A stretch of DNA of 64,000 nt from Cymbidium sinense (Eukaryota; Streptophyta; Magnoliopsida; Asparagales; Orchidaceae): contig CM038214.1 in NCBI GenBank assembly GCA_021442155.1, forward strand, positions 314,681,001 to 314,745,000, in the 5' to 3' direction. Below are positions 46,902 to 59,410 of this stretch, in pieces. Below the pieces are notes generated by a model. The model was not told where the DNA came from. It did not search any database and saw only the letters and a list, made by a program, of their open reading frames with translations. Every line of letters begins with the position of its first letter. The first letter of the stretch is position 1. Both the position numbers and the translations under genes were made by a program.

Positions 46902-49900
46902 CCAAAAACCCAAAACCCAAAACCCTAAATTAAAACTTGAACCCTAAACTTAAAACCTAAATCTTAAACCCTAGAAATAAAAATAAAAAAAAATAAAACC
47001 AAACCTAATCCTAAACCCTAAACCTTAAAACCATCCCTAAACCCAAAAGCCAAAACCAAAATCCTAAACCCTAAAACCCTAAACCTAAACCTAACCCTAA
47101 ACCCTAAAACCTAAAACCTAAACCTAAACAAACCCAAAAATAAAATAAATAAATAAACCTAAACCTAAATAAATAAAATAATAAAAAATAAAAAACCTAA
47201 ACTAAACCTAAACCTAAACATAAACCTAAACCTATAAATAAAATAAAATAAAAAATAAATACAAAACTAAAATAAAATAAATAAAAACCTAAACTAAATT
47301 AAAAAATAAAATAAACCTAAAAATAAAAAATATAAATAAAATAAATAATAAAAGAAAAATAAAAATAAAATAAACCTAAAATTAAATTAAATAAAAACCT
47401 ACATCAAAAATATAAACCCAAAATAAACCTAAAATAAATAAAAAATAAAACCTAAACTTAAACTAAAAAAAAAATTAAACTAAAATAAAAAAAAACCTAA
47501 ACTAAAATAAATAAACTAAAATAAACTAAACCTAAACCTTAAACTAAATAAAATAAATTAAATTAAAATAAACCTAAACCTAAACTAAAAAAATAAAACC
47601 TAAAATAAAACTAAATTAAAACCTAAAACCTACACCTAAAAAAATATAATAAAAACCTAAACCTTAACCTAAAAATAAAAAACAAAACCTAAACCTAAAA
47701 AATAAAATAGAAATAAAACTAAACTTAAAAATAAAAAAAAACCTAAACCTAAAAAATAAAGTAAAATAAAAAACCTAAACTAAAATAAATAAACCTAAAA
47801 TAAATTAATTAATTAAATGAAAATAAAAAATAAACTTAAATTAAAAAATATATATAAATTAAAATAAATAAAAAATAAACTAAATAAACAAAACTAAACC
47901 TAATAAAATAAAAAAATCTAAACCTAAACCCTAAGCTAAAACCCTAAGCCCTAAACCCTAAACCTTAAACCCTAAAACCTAAACCCTAACCTAATTAAAC
48001 TAACCTAAAAAACCCTAAACCTAAAAAATCCTAAACCCTAAAGCCTAAACCCTAAAACCTAAACCCTAAACTAATCCAAAACCCTAAGCTAACCCTAAAC
48101 CTAAACCCTAAACCTTAAACAATATAAACTCTAAACCCTAAAGCCTAAACTAAAAAAAACACTAAACCTAAATAAAAACACTAAACCCTAAACCCTAAAC
48201 CCTAAAACCCTAAACCTAAAATAAACCCTAAACCCTAAAATAAAATAAATAAAGTAAATAAACCATAAATAAATAAAACTTAAACTTAAATAAATATAAA
48301 AATAAAATAAAATAAAAAACCTAAACCTAAAATAAAAAATAAATAAATATAATAAATAAGAATAAGCTAAACTAAAAAAATAAAAAAAAAGCATAAAATA
48401 AAAACTAAATAAAATAAAACTAAATATAAAATAAAAATAAAATAAAATAAAAACAAAATAAATATCTAAATCTAAAAATTAAACATAAAAATAAAACCTA
48501 AATATGAATAAAAAAACAAAACCCTAAACTAAAAATAAAAATAAAAACTAAACCTAAAATAAAAATAAAATAAACAAAATAAAATAAACCTAAACCTCAA
48601 CTAAAAATAAACTAAACTAAAATAAATAAACCTAAACCTAAACCTAAATAAACTAAACTTAAACCCTAAACTAAATAAAATAAAATAAACTAAAAAATAA
48701 ACCTAAACCTAAACTAAAAAAATAAACTTAAAAATAAACCTAAATAAAAAACCCAAAAGCTAAACCTAATAAACCTAAAAGGCTAAACACCTAATCCTAA
48801 TCTAAATAAAACCAAAAAAATTATAATAAATAAAACCTAAATAAATAAAATGAAACTAAACGTAAATAAAAAATAAAATTAAATAAAATCCCAAAATATA
48901 AACCTAAAAATAGAACCTAAAAATAAATAAAAAATTAAACCAATACCTAAAATAAATAAAATAAAATAAACCTAAACCTAATTTAAAATAAACTAAACTA
49001 AAATAAATAAACCTAAACTTAAACTTATAATAAACTAAATCAAACCCTAAGCTAAAATAAAATAAAAAAATAAACCTAAATCTAAACTAAAATAAACTAA
49101 AAAAAACATAAACTAAAAAATAAAATAAAAAACTAAAGCTAAACCTAAAATAAAAATAAAATAAAAAAAATAAAAAAAATAAAATCTAAACCTAAACTAA
49201 ACCTAAAATAAAATAAAATAAAACCAAAACTAAAAATAAATAAACCTAAAATAAATAGATAAACAATATAAAATAATAAACCTAAATAAAAAATAAAATA
49301 ACTAAAATAAATAAAAATAAAAAAAAACTAAAACCTAAACCTAACCAAATAAAAAAAAAAAAAAAATAAATAAAATAAATTAAAACCCTAAAACTAAGCC
49401 TAAACCCTAAACCCTAAACCTAAACCATAAACCAAAAAAATCCTAAACCCAAAAACTAAATAAAAACTAAACCTAAACTCTAAACTAAACTAAATTATAA
49501 AAAAAAATGAAAACTAAACCTAAAATAAACCTAAACCTAAAACTATAAACTAAACTAAACCTAAACTAAAACCTAAACCTAAAACCTAAATCATAAACCC
49601 TAAAATACTAAATAAAACCCTAAACTAAACCCTAAACCTAAACCCTAAAACCTAAAAAACTAAGCTAAATTAACTAAACTAAACTAAACTAAAACCTAAA
49701 CTATAAACCTCTAAAACTAAACCTAAACTAAATACTAAAATAAACCCTAAACTAACCTAAATAAAATACTATAAACCTAAACTAAACTAAATTAAAAAAC
49801 TAAACCTAAAATAAACCTAAACTAAATAAAATAAAATAAATAAATAAAACCTAAACTTAAATAAAATAAATTAAAATAAAAACTTAAACCTAAACCTAAA

Positions 49901-52900
49901 AATAAAATAAAATAAAATAATAAAAATAAACTAAAATATAATAAATAAGAACCTAAACTAAACTAAAAAATAAGTTAAACATAAGAATAAAAAACCTAAT
50001 TAAAATAAAAACTAAAAATAAAATAAAAATATAATAAACCTAAAATAAAATAAATAAAAAATAAACCTAAAAATAAAAACATAAAATAAAAAACCTAAAA
50101 ATAATAAAAAAATAAAACCAAACCCTAAACTAAAAATAAAACTAAACCTAAAATAAAAAAAATTTAAAAATAAAATAAACATAAAACACTAAAATAAACT
50201 AAACTAAAATAAATAAATACCTAAACAACTTAAAATAAACTAAACCTAAACCCTAAATAAATAAAATAAATTAAAATAAACCTAAACCTAAATTAAAAAT
50301 TAAACCTAAAATAAACCTAAAATAAAACCTGCTAAACCTAAACCAAACCTAAAAGGCTAAAAACCTAAACCTAATCTAAATAAAACCTAAAAAATATAAT
50401 AAATAAAAAAACCTAAGCAAAAATAAAATGAAAACTAAACATAAAATAAAAATAAAATAAAATATAAACTAAATAAAAACCTAAACCAAAAACATAAACC
50501 TAAAAATAAAACCTAAACCTTAAATTATAGAAAAACCTAAACCTAAAAAAAAATAAAATAAACCTAATTGAAAATGAAATAAACTAAAATAAATAAAACC
50601 TAAACCTAAACTTATAATAAACTAAACCTAAGCCCTAAATTAAATAAAATAAAATAAACTAAAAATAAACTTAAACCTAAACTAAAAAATAAAACCCAAA
50701 AATACACCTAAAATAAAAACCTAAAACCAAAACCTAAAAAAATAAAATAAAAACCTAAACCTAAACCTAAAAATAAAAAATAAAACCTAAACCATATAAA
50801 TAAAATAAAAATATAACAAAAAATAAACAAAAACCTAAACCTAATCATAAAAAATAAATTAAATAAAAAACCTAAACTATAATAAATAAACCTAAAATAA
50901 GTAAAATAAACTAAATAAAAATAATAAACCTAAATAAAAATAAAATAAATAAAATAAATAAAATAAATAAAATAAATAAAATTAAACTAAATAAATGAAA
51001 AAACCTAAACCTACTAGTTTACCAAACTTAAAAAAAAAAAACCCTAAACTTTAAACCCTAAAGCCTAAACCCTAAATCCTAAACCCTAAACCCTAAAGCC
51101 TAAACCCTAAAACTAAGCTTAAACCTATATCCTTAAACCCTAATATCTAAATCCTAAACCCTAAAAAATCATAAACCCTAAACTAACCCTAAACCCTAAA
51201 CCTGAAACATAAAACCCTAAACCCTAAACCTAAACCTTAAACCTAAACCTAAACTCCCTAAATTAAACCCTAAACCTTAAACTATAACCCTAAACCTAAA
51301 TAAACTCTAAACCCAAAAATACTAAACCTAAAACCTTAATCTAACCTAAACTAAAACCTAAAACCTAAACCCTAAACTTAAACTCTAAACCCTAAAATAA
51401 ATTTAAACCCTAAAATAATAAACTCTAACCCTAAACCTAAACCTAAAATAAACCTAAAAAATAAACCCTAAAATAAACTCTAAACCTAACCTAAATACTA
51501 AACCTAAACTAAACTAAAATAAAATAAACCCTAAACCCAAACCCTAAAACCTAAACCTAATAAAAAACCTAAAATAAAATAAGTAAATAAACCTAAACCT
51601 AAAAAAAAAAATATAAAATAAAAAATAAAATAAACCTAAACTAAAAAACCTAAACCTAAACTAAAATAAAAAATAAATAATAAATAAAAATAAATAAATA
51701 AAATAAAATACCTAAACTAAACTAAAAAATAATAATAAACATAAAATAAAAAAACCTAAAAAAATAAAAAATTAAACATAAAATAAAAAATAAAATAAAC
51801 CTAAACTAAAATAAAATAAAACTAAATAAATACCTAAACCTAAAATTAACCTAAATAAAACCTAAAAATAAATAAAAATAAAACCTAAACCCTAAACTAA
51901 AAAAAACTAAACCTAAAATAAAAAATAAAATAAACAAAATAAAATAAACCTAAACCTAAACTATAATAAATAAAACCTAAACCTAACCTAAAATAAACTA
52001 AACCTAAACCCTAAACTAAATAAAATAAAATAAACTAAAATAAACATAAACCTAAAATAAAATAAACCAAAATTAAATTAAAATAAAACCTAAAACTTAA
52101 ACCTAAAAAAAAACCTAAACCTAAACTAAAACCTAAAATAAAATAAAATAAAATAAAATATAAAATAAAACCTAAACCTAAAAACAAAAAATAAAAAATA
52201 AAACTAAAATAAAAAAATAAACCTAAACTAAAAAATAAAAAAAAATAAAACCTAAATAAAATAAAACTAAACTAAAATAATAACCCTAAACCAAAAACCC
52301 TTAACCTTAAAAACCCTAAACCCTAAACTCTAAACCCTAAACATAAACCCTAAACCCTAAAATAACCTTAAACCCTAAGCTAACCCTAAACCCTAAACCC
52401 TAAAAATGCTAAACCTAAAGCGTAAACACTAAACCCTAAACCCTAACCCTAAACACTAAACCCTAAAACCCCAAACCCTAAAACCCTAAATCATAAACCC
52501 TAAACCCCAAACCCTAAAAACCTAAACCTAAAGTAAATAAAACCTAAAAGTAAAATAAATAAATAAACCTAAACCTAAAAAAATATAAAATAAAATAAAA
52601 TAAAAACCTAAACTAAAACCTAAACCTAAACTTAAAAATAAAAATAAATAATAAATAAAAATAAAGTGAAATAAAATAAATAAATACCTAAACTAAACTA
52701 AAAATAATAATAAACCTAAGAATAAAAAACCTACAAAAAATAAAAATTAAACATAAAATAAAAATAAAATAAACCTAAACTAAAATAAAATAAAAACTAA
52801 ATAAATACCTAAACCTAAAAAATTAACCTAGAAATAAAACCTAAAAATAAATAAAAAATAAAACCCAAACCCTAAACTAAAATAAAACTAAACCTAAAAA

Positions 52901-53800
52901 ATAAAATAAACAAAATAAAATAAACCTAAACCTAAACTATAATAAATAAACTAAACCTAAACCTAAAATAAACTAAACCTAAAACCTAAACTAAATAAAA
53001 TAAAATAAACTAAAATAAACCTAAACCTAAAAAAAATAAACCTAAAATTAAACCTAAAATAAAACCTAAACCTAAACCCTAAAAAAAAAAAACCTAAACC
53101 TAAAATAAACTAAAAATAAAAAAAAAAATAAAACTAAAACCTAAACCTAAAAAAGAAAATAAAATAAAAAAAATAAAAACTAAAATAAAAAATAAAACCT
53201 AAACTAAAATAAAAAATAAACCTAAATAAAATGAAAACTAAACCTAAAAAATAAAATAAACCTAAAATAAAATAAAATAAAACTTAACCTAAAAAAATAA
53301 AAAAAAAAACCTAAACCCTAAACTAAAAAAAACCTAAATCTAAACTAAAAATAAAATAAACCTAAACTAAAATAAATAAAACTTAAACCTAAACTTAAAA
53401 TAAACTAAACCAAAATCTAAACTAAATAAAATAAACTAAACTAAAACTAAAACTAAACCTAAAATAAAAATAATACTTAAAATAAACCTAAAATAATAAC
53501 TAAACCTAAACCTAAAAAAATAAAATAAAACCTAAACCTAAACCTAAAATAAAAAAAAATAAACCTAAACATAAAAAAAAAATAAAATAAAAATAAACTA
53601 AACTAAAATAAACATAAACCTAAACCTAAACCTAGAAAATAAACTAAAATAAATAAACCTAAATAAATAAACTAAACTAAATAAAATAAAATAAACTTAA
53701 ATAAAATAAACTAAAATAAATAAAAATAAATCAAATAAACCTAAACCTACCAAATTTAAAAAAAGAAAAAAAAAAAACTTTAAACCTTACAACCCTAAAC
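46902..53800. repeat. 6.9-kb telomere-like array with higher-order structure
   Basis: The longest uninterrupted array. Mid markers of the higher-order unit are near 47461, 48530, 50123, 51892, 52871 and 53317 (spacing about 0.45 to 1.8 kb, three of five near 1.0-1.6 kb). An end motif CTAGTTTACC is at 51012. Clean tracts occur at 47930-48130, 51040-51300 and 52290-52510. The + strand is almost free of G. There is no gene; the 68-residue minus-strand frame at 48188-48394 is low complexity. Confidence 0.93.
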
Positions 53801-54089
53801 CCTAAACCCTCCTCCCCTCGTTTCTCTATAATTTTTGAATCCCTCTGGTATGCCTCACTAGGGATTTTGTGGTTTTGGCTTTGATTTCAACCATTTCAAA
53901 GGCTTAAATGGCATTTGCATGATGTTTTACAATTGACCATGGTCATGGAGTTCTATTCCTTGGGTTCCACATCAAAATATGGATTTCTCAAGGCATCCAA
54001 CATTTTGGGATTGCAACCTAATGCTCATCTTCTACTAAATCTTTAAGGAAGCACTCTCTAGTAAGCTTTCTCCCTCTATTGATTCAGTT

Positions 54090-55306
54090 AATCTCATTTT
54101 GACATCTTTTAGAGGTTTGCCGGCCATAATGTGCTCTGATGTAGATGTTGAAAAGTTGGCAAAACCCTTTGAATTTTCTCTTTTGCTTTACGTCATTCAA
54201 ATTTGGATAAGATCCACTCTTTTTTCCATAATCTCAAGCTTACGGTGCCTTCTCGATTGGTCTTATTGACCCTTGGCATATCTTGATTCAACTTTCTAAT
54301 GATCTGGATTATTCATGTGTTTTTTCACTTCGTTCTTATTTCATCTTTAATTATTAAATGCGTTTGCTGAAGTGGTCATCCCTTTTTGACATTAAGGAGG
54401 AATCTTCTATTATCCTTGTGTGGTTATTTCTTCCTAATATGCACATTCATTTTGTTACCCATCATGTGCTTTTTTGGGTTTTATTTGGTCCGAACTTAAG
54501 CACCGCTAAATGATCTTGCCCATCTATGGCTCGGATCCTTGTGGAATTAGACATAACTAAAAATACCCTAAGGAAGTTTGGATTGGTTCTAGAAATATAT
54601 GGGTATTCGTAAAAGGTTGAATTGGAGAACCTTCCAGTTTTTTGTTCCCATTGTAAAGTACATGGTCATGACAATTCAGAATGTTTTATTCTCCATCCCC
54701 ACTTAAAGAAAATGAATTCCTCCTAAAGAAAATGTTGTCTCTACCCATATGCTGATTCCTACTTATGTTCAAAAATTGCCCTCGATCCTAAGATGATGGT
54801 AGGCTATTATAGAGGTTGATTCATTGGATATCGGTTAATCTTATGAACATGTTTTGACTTCTAATGTTAGTAGGGATTCAGCTGATATTCAAAATGGAAA
54901 GGATGATTTACCTCTTATTCCTTCTTTGAATTTGAATATTTCTAATGCAGAGAATAATAAATTCTCTAAGTTATTAGAAGATGATTCTATTTCTACATCT
55001 ATGCTAGCTTTGATCGATGAAAATAAAGCTTTTAATGATGATTTAAATGATGTCGAGCATGCTGAAAACATTTTTGATCTAGATTTTACTACTTGTGCTT
55101 TAAATGGTTCTAAATCAACACCATCTCTCATTTCTAATCTTAATATTCATGTAAATCATACTTTTCAACTAAATATGGATTTGGAAGAAGGTGAACTCCT
55201 TTCCAAACACTTGGAGATTTCTCCTAAATCTATGACCAATGTTACTAAATCTTACTCGAAGGATTACTTTATGGAAAAAAAATGGTTTCCAAACTTATCA
55301 TGCTAA
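54090..55306 (+). pseudogene. LINE B ORF1 (DUF4283, zinc knuckle, C-terminal part)
   Basis: The DUF4283-like part spans about 54150-54600, including a WSSLFDIKEESSIILVW-type stretch near 54373 and ILVELDITKNTLRKFGLVLE-like residues near 54535-54600. An intact CCHC knuckle, PVFCSHCKVHGHDNSECFIL, is at 54634-54690 (Cys 54643, Cys 54652, His 54667, Cys 54682). A 150-residue open frame at 54854-55306 follows, acidic and Asn/Leu-rich, without a known motif; it corresponds to the C-terminal part of ORF1. The protein would bind element RNA. Confidence 0.8.
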
Positions 55307-55409
55307 AAAGAAAAAAATTGTTAAAAATTTTCCTCCCAAATTGTCCAAAAACACTAGATCACCTCTCACTCCTCTCTTAATTAACCTTTGCTTAACTTTT
55401 ATTTACCTT

Positions 55410-56060
55410 ATGTTTAATTTTCTTGTTCGAATGTTAGAGGATCGACTCTCTATTCATAATCATATTATAAATCTTGTCACATTCATAATATTTCTCTTAT
55501 TGTTCTGAGCCTCTTATTCATGCTAATAAAATTAACCATGTTGCTAGAATGATGGTTTTCAAATTTTTATCTAATGTTAGTAATAAGATATGGTGTTTTT
55601 GGAATAATTTTGTTGAGGTCTCTATTCTTGATGACTTTCATCAAGTTGTCAATGCTTAAATCTCTTATGGTGATTATTGTGTTTGGGCTCTTCTGTATAT
55701 GCATCTTGTTATAGATCTAGTAGAAATCTTCTTTGGGATAATTTAAGGAATTTTGCTACCTCTGTCAACAAACCTTAGTTTGTTGGTGGGATTTCAACAC
55801 CATTTTATTCTCTTTTGAATGAAGTGGTGGTTGCTCTCCTAATATTCATTCCATGGAAGATTTCTCCAATATGATCCTTGATTGTAATTTGATTGATATT
55901 GGCTTTAAGGGCTCTAATTATACTTGGAAAAACTCTAGAATTTGGCAAAGGTTGGACCAGATTCTTTTAATACTCATTGGATTACTCAATGGCCTATTAC
56001 ATCTATTGACCATTTAAGTAGAACCTTGTCAGATCATGCCCCTCCTTTGGTTTCTATTAT
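55410..56060 (+). pseudogene. LINE B ORF2 endonuclease domain
   Basis: The likely ORF2 start is the ATG at 55410 (MFNFLV, matching MINFLIWNIR of LINE A with lesions). Later pieces are MEDFSNMILDCNLIDIGFKG followed by SNYTWKNSRIWQRLDQ (about 55850-55965), the region before the last catalytic motif, and RTLSDHAP near 56020-56043, the SDH motif of APE-type endonucleases. The GGDFN motif near 55786 has lost a base. Confidence 0.82.
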
Positions 56061-56289
56061 AGATAATTATAATAGACTAAAAAACTCTCTCCTTTTAGAT
56101 TTCAAAACATGCGGATTCAACATAATGATTTTTTTAATGTTGTGGCTAATAATTAGAAAGCTCCTTTTACATCTTGATAATTGGATTATGAGGATGAATA
56201 GACTTTGGTTTAAACTTAAAATACTTAAACATAATTTTAGCTAAAGGAATAAGCATTATTTTAAAACCTTTTTGATTATATTAAAGATA

Positions 56290-57696
56290 TGGAAAAATTA
56301 GTTTGTGATCTTGATGTCTCTATTATGTCTGATCCTTCTAAGATTACAGACTTGACTGAGGTGAAAGATAAACTTATTAACTTCCAAAATATGGAAGAGT
56401 CTTATTAACCCAAAAAAGTCTAGTAAACATACATGATGGTGATAGAATACTAAGTATTTCCATGCTTTGGTTAATAAAAAAGAGAGCTTTAAATAATATT
56501 CAAAAAATTAAAATGACAATGGAGATTGGATTATGAAGAATAATGATATTAAGGAATCCTTATTAATTACTTTAGAAATATGCTTAATAAGAATTGCTCT
56601 TATGAAGCTATTTCTCAATTGACTTGATTCCTTCTTTTATTACTAATGATGATAATGATTTGCTTACCATTGCCTAATGAAGATGAAATTTTCAAAGTTA
56701 TGAATAGCATGAACATAGATTCTGTCGGTCCAGAGGGTTTCACTACTCAATGTTTTCCAAAATGTTGGTTTATCATTAAAAATGAATTGAATGAGGTTGT
56801 GATTGATTTTTTTAATGGTAACCCTTTCCTAGATATTTTTCTAGTACTTATGTTGTCCTCATACCTAAGAAAGATAATCTAGACTATTGGAGTGATTTTA
56901 GACCTATTAGTCTTTGCACCTTCTTTAATAAGTTGATTTCCAAAATTCTTACTAACAGACTTAGTCCTTTACTTAATAGAATTATGTCTCTCAACCAAAC
57001 TAGTTTTCTTACAGGTAGATCCATTTCTGATAATATTTTACCCAAGAATTAATTCATGATCTTGATGCCAAGACTAGAGGTGGCAACATTCTTTTCAAAT
57101 TAGATATTACAAAAGCCTTTGATAACATCTCTTGGGATTTCCTTTTCCATATTCTAAATTTATTTGGGTTTTTTGATAAATTTATTTATTTTATTAAAAA
57201 TTATATTAATAATGCTTGGTTTTTTATTTTGCTTAATGGGGAAGCCTTGGGTTTCTTTCCCTCTTCCCATGGCTTACGATAAGGGGATCCTTTATCTCCT
57301 GCTTTATTTATTATTGTTATTGAGTACTTATCTAGGAGCATCAATGATTTATTCTTAAACAATCCTAGTATGTACTACAAAACTCTTGGTGGTCTTCTAT
57401 TTCATTTAAGTTTTGTAGATGATTTCATTCTTTTTTGCAATGCTTCTATTCATCACATCAAGCATCTCAAGTCTTTTTTAAATAAATTTGGTAGAGAAAG
57501 TGGCCTTTCTATTAATGATAACAAAAGTTCTTTTATCACTTCCTCTAGTATCTCCAATAATAAAATCAATCAAATCCTGCATATCACTAATTTTAAACAT
57601 CAACACTTACCTCTTAAGTACTTGGGTGCTCCACTCTTTAAAGGCTTGAAACATTCCCATCTCTTTGATGAGTTAATTCAAAAAATTTCAACTTAA
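56290..57696 (+). pseudogene. LINE B ORF2 reverse transcriptase domain
   Basis: Recognisable in order: EDEIFKVMNSMNIDSVGPEG at 56676-56735, FRPISLCTFFNKLISKILTN near 56900-56960, motif A KLDITKAFDNISWDF at 57100-57145, a damaged motif B (GLR-stop-GDPLSPALF) near 57265-57310, and motif C with FVDD at 57412-57423. The 108-residue frame at 57370-57696 is open through YLGAPLFKGLKHSHLFDELI. The catalytic Asp residues of motifs A and C are present, but stops separate them. Confidence 0.92.
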
Positions 57697-58700
57697 ATTT
57701 CTATTTGGGAATTCCATTTACTTTCCTTTGGTGGTAGGCTCACTATTCTTAAAGGCACTCTCAACTCAATGCCTCTTTATTTTATTCAAACTATTATCCC
57801 CAATAATGCTACACTTATCAGAATTGATCATTTGCTTAACAAATTTTTTTGGGGCTCCAATAATTCTACCAAAAGAATGCATTGGACATCTTGGCATAAA
57901 TGTTGTGGTCCTTTGGGAGAAGGTGCTCTTAGTTGTAAGCCTATTAGTGAAGTTATCACTACCTTCTCTCATAAGCTCTGGTGGAATTTTAGAAAAATGA
58001 TAGCCTTTGGGTTAATTTTATGATGGAAAAATATTGCCAAGGTAAACACCCCCTTAGCTTATTAAGTTGGTGACTCTCCGCTTTGGAAAAGGCTTTGCTC
58101 CATTGAATGGGTTGTCAATCATTAATATCTTGGGGTATTCAGTTCTTCCTTCTTTGGCAAGATAATTGGATTACAATGGCTCTATTGACACCCTTTATCT
58201 ACCCACTCTACCCGCTATCAAAGTTAATTCTTTTGGCTTAATAACAATTGAATGAAAGCAAACTTGAGTATATCCCTATTTCTCTTTTGACAACTTTAGA
58301 AATATCCTCATTTCTTTTAACAAAGACAAATTCTTTTAAGCTTTTATAATGGTGACTTTGTTCTTAAAGAGGTTTGGAATTTTATTAGAGATAAAGAGAA
58401 CCCCTCTAATGTTTTATTAAACTTTGGAAAAATATCATTCCCATTTCCTATTCAATTTTAGCTTGGAGGATTTTGAATAACTTTATTGTGGACTCTTTTC
58501 TGACTAAAGGGTATTACTTACCTTCAAAGTGCTATTGTTGCTTTCATATTGAAAATGTAAATTATGTTTTATCAATGGTGCTATTGCTTCTAAATTATAG
58601 TTTTGGTATGATGATTTATTTAATACCATATTTTTGGGTTCTCTTTCTTTATATCAACTTCTTGAAGTCTATTTCAAAATACAAAGTGAAAGGTCATATC
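57697..58700 (+). pseudogene. LINE B ORF2 thumb and connection region
   Basis: The frame after a stop reads ISIWEFHLLSFGGRLTILKG, NSMPLYFIQTIIPNNATLIR and IDHLLNKFFWGSNNSTKRMH, then WTSWHKCCGPLGEGALSCKP and FSHKLWWNFR (to about 57995). This is the usual segment between RT and the zf-RVT part in plant LINEs. From 58473 the FIVDSFLTKGYYLPSKCYCC stretch with HIENVNY carries the Cys/His residues of a decayed zf-RVT finger. Confidence 0.82.
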
Positions 58701-58734
58701 AAAGTTTTAATTGATATTACCCTTATTTTATCCG

Positions 58735-59410
58735 ATGGATAGAAATGATGCTAAATATCATGGTATTCCTATGAACCATAAAGGATCTTGGCTAGAACTA
58801 AAGAAAATATTCATGTTCTTTTTAATGCCAATCTTATTAGTAATATTCATTTTAGAGGTTATAAATTTGTGGCTAAAAAATTGGGTATCATTCTGCCTGA
58901 GTTTGACTCTTATCAAAGTGCTAGGATTATCCATTGGATCAAACCTAAAGAAAATTTGATTAAAGTGAATATTGATGGTTTTATTGCTTCCAATAAATAT
59001 GGTTGTGGTGACATCCTTAGGATTTTAAAGGTAATGTCATTTGTTCTTTTGCCTATCCTCTCGAAGCCTATCATGTTATTTTTTCTAAGCTTATGGTTGT
59101 TAATAAAGCTATTAAAATTTGTTTGAATAGAGGTTTCCTCAACATCTGGATTGAAGTTGATGCTCTCTTGCTTCTTGACATGCTTAATTCCAATAGAAAT
59201 GGGAATGCTGAATTATTTTATCTTCTTAATCATACTAAAAATCTTCTTCCTCAAGTTTGTTTTAAAATTTCCCACATCCTTCATGAAGGTAATGCTTATG
59301 TTGATTACTTGGCTAACTTTGGTGCCAACTTAACTGAGTTCACTTTATTTGACAACCAAACTTTGCCTAAACTATTAAGAGGTTTGGTTAATTTGGATAA
59401 TACTGATTGC
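58735..59410 (+). pseudogene. LINE B ORF2 C-terminal RNase H
   Basis: It starts RNDAKYHGIPMNHKG, then IIHWIKPKENLIKVNIDGFI (58926-58985), whose NIDG holds the first catalytic Asp. After a frameshift come SKLMVVNKAIKICLNRGFLN (Glu position replaced by Lys), IWIEVDALLLLDML (third motif Asp) and SHILHEGNAYVDYLANFGAN (59271-59330, the His and last Asp). The order and spacing match the plant RVT_3 RNase H. The motif 2 change and the frameshift inactivate it. Confidence 0.88.

Larger units (their letters stand above)
33675..50600. repeat. macrorepeat unit B (right end uncertain)
   Basis: Second copy of the unit that starts at 16822, in the same order and orientation. Homology is clear up to GRP copy 8 (46901). 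Beyond that only telomere-like sequence is present, and the next GRP, expected near 50.6 kb from the 16.85 kb period, is missing. The right end given is therefore the predicted one. Compared with unit A it has many short deletions in the gypsy part and lacks the 555-bp tandem duplication. Confidence 0.75.

Noticed and set aside
48188..48394. A Tyr/Phe-rich minus-strand frame of 68 residues.
   Set aside because: It is translated telomere-like TTTATTTTAT sequence of low complexity.
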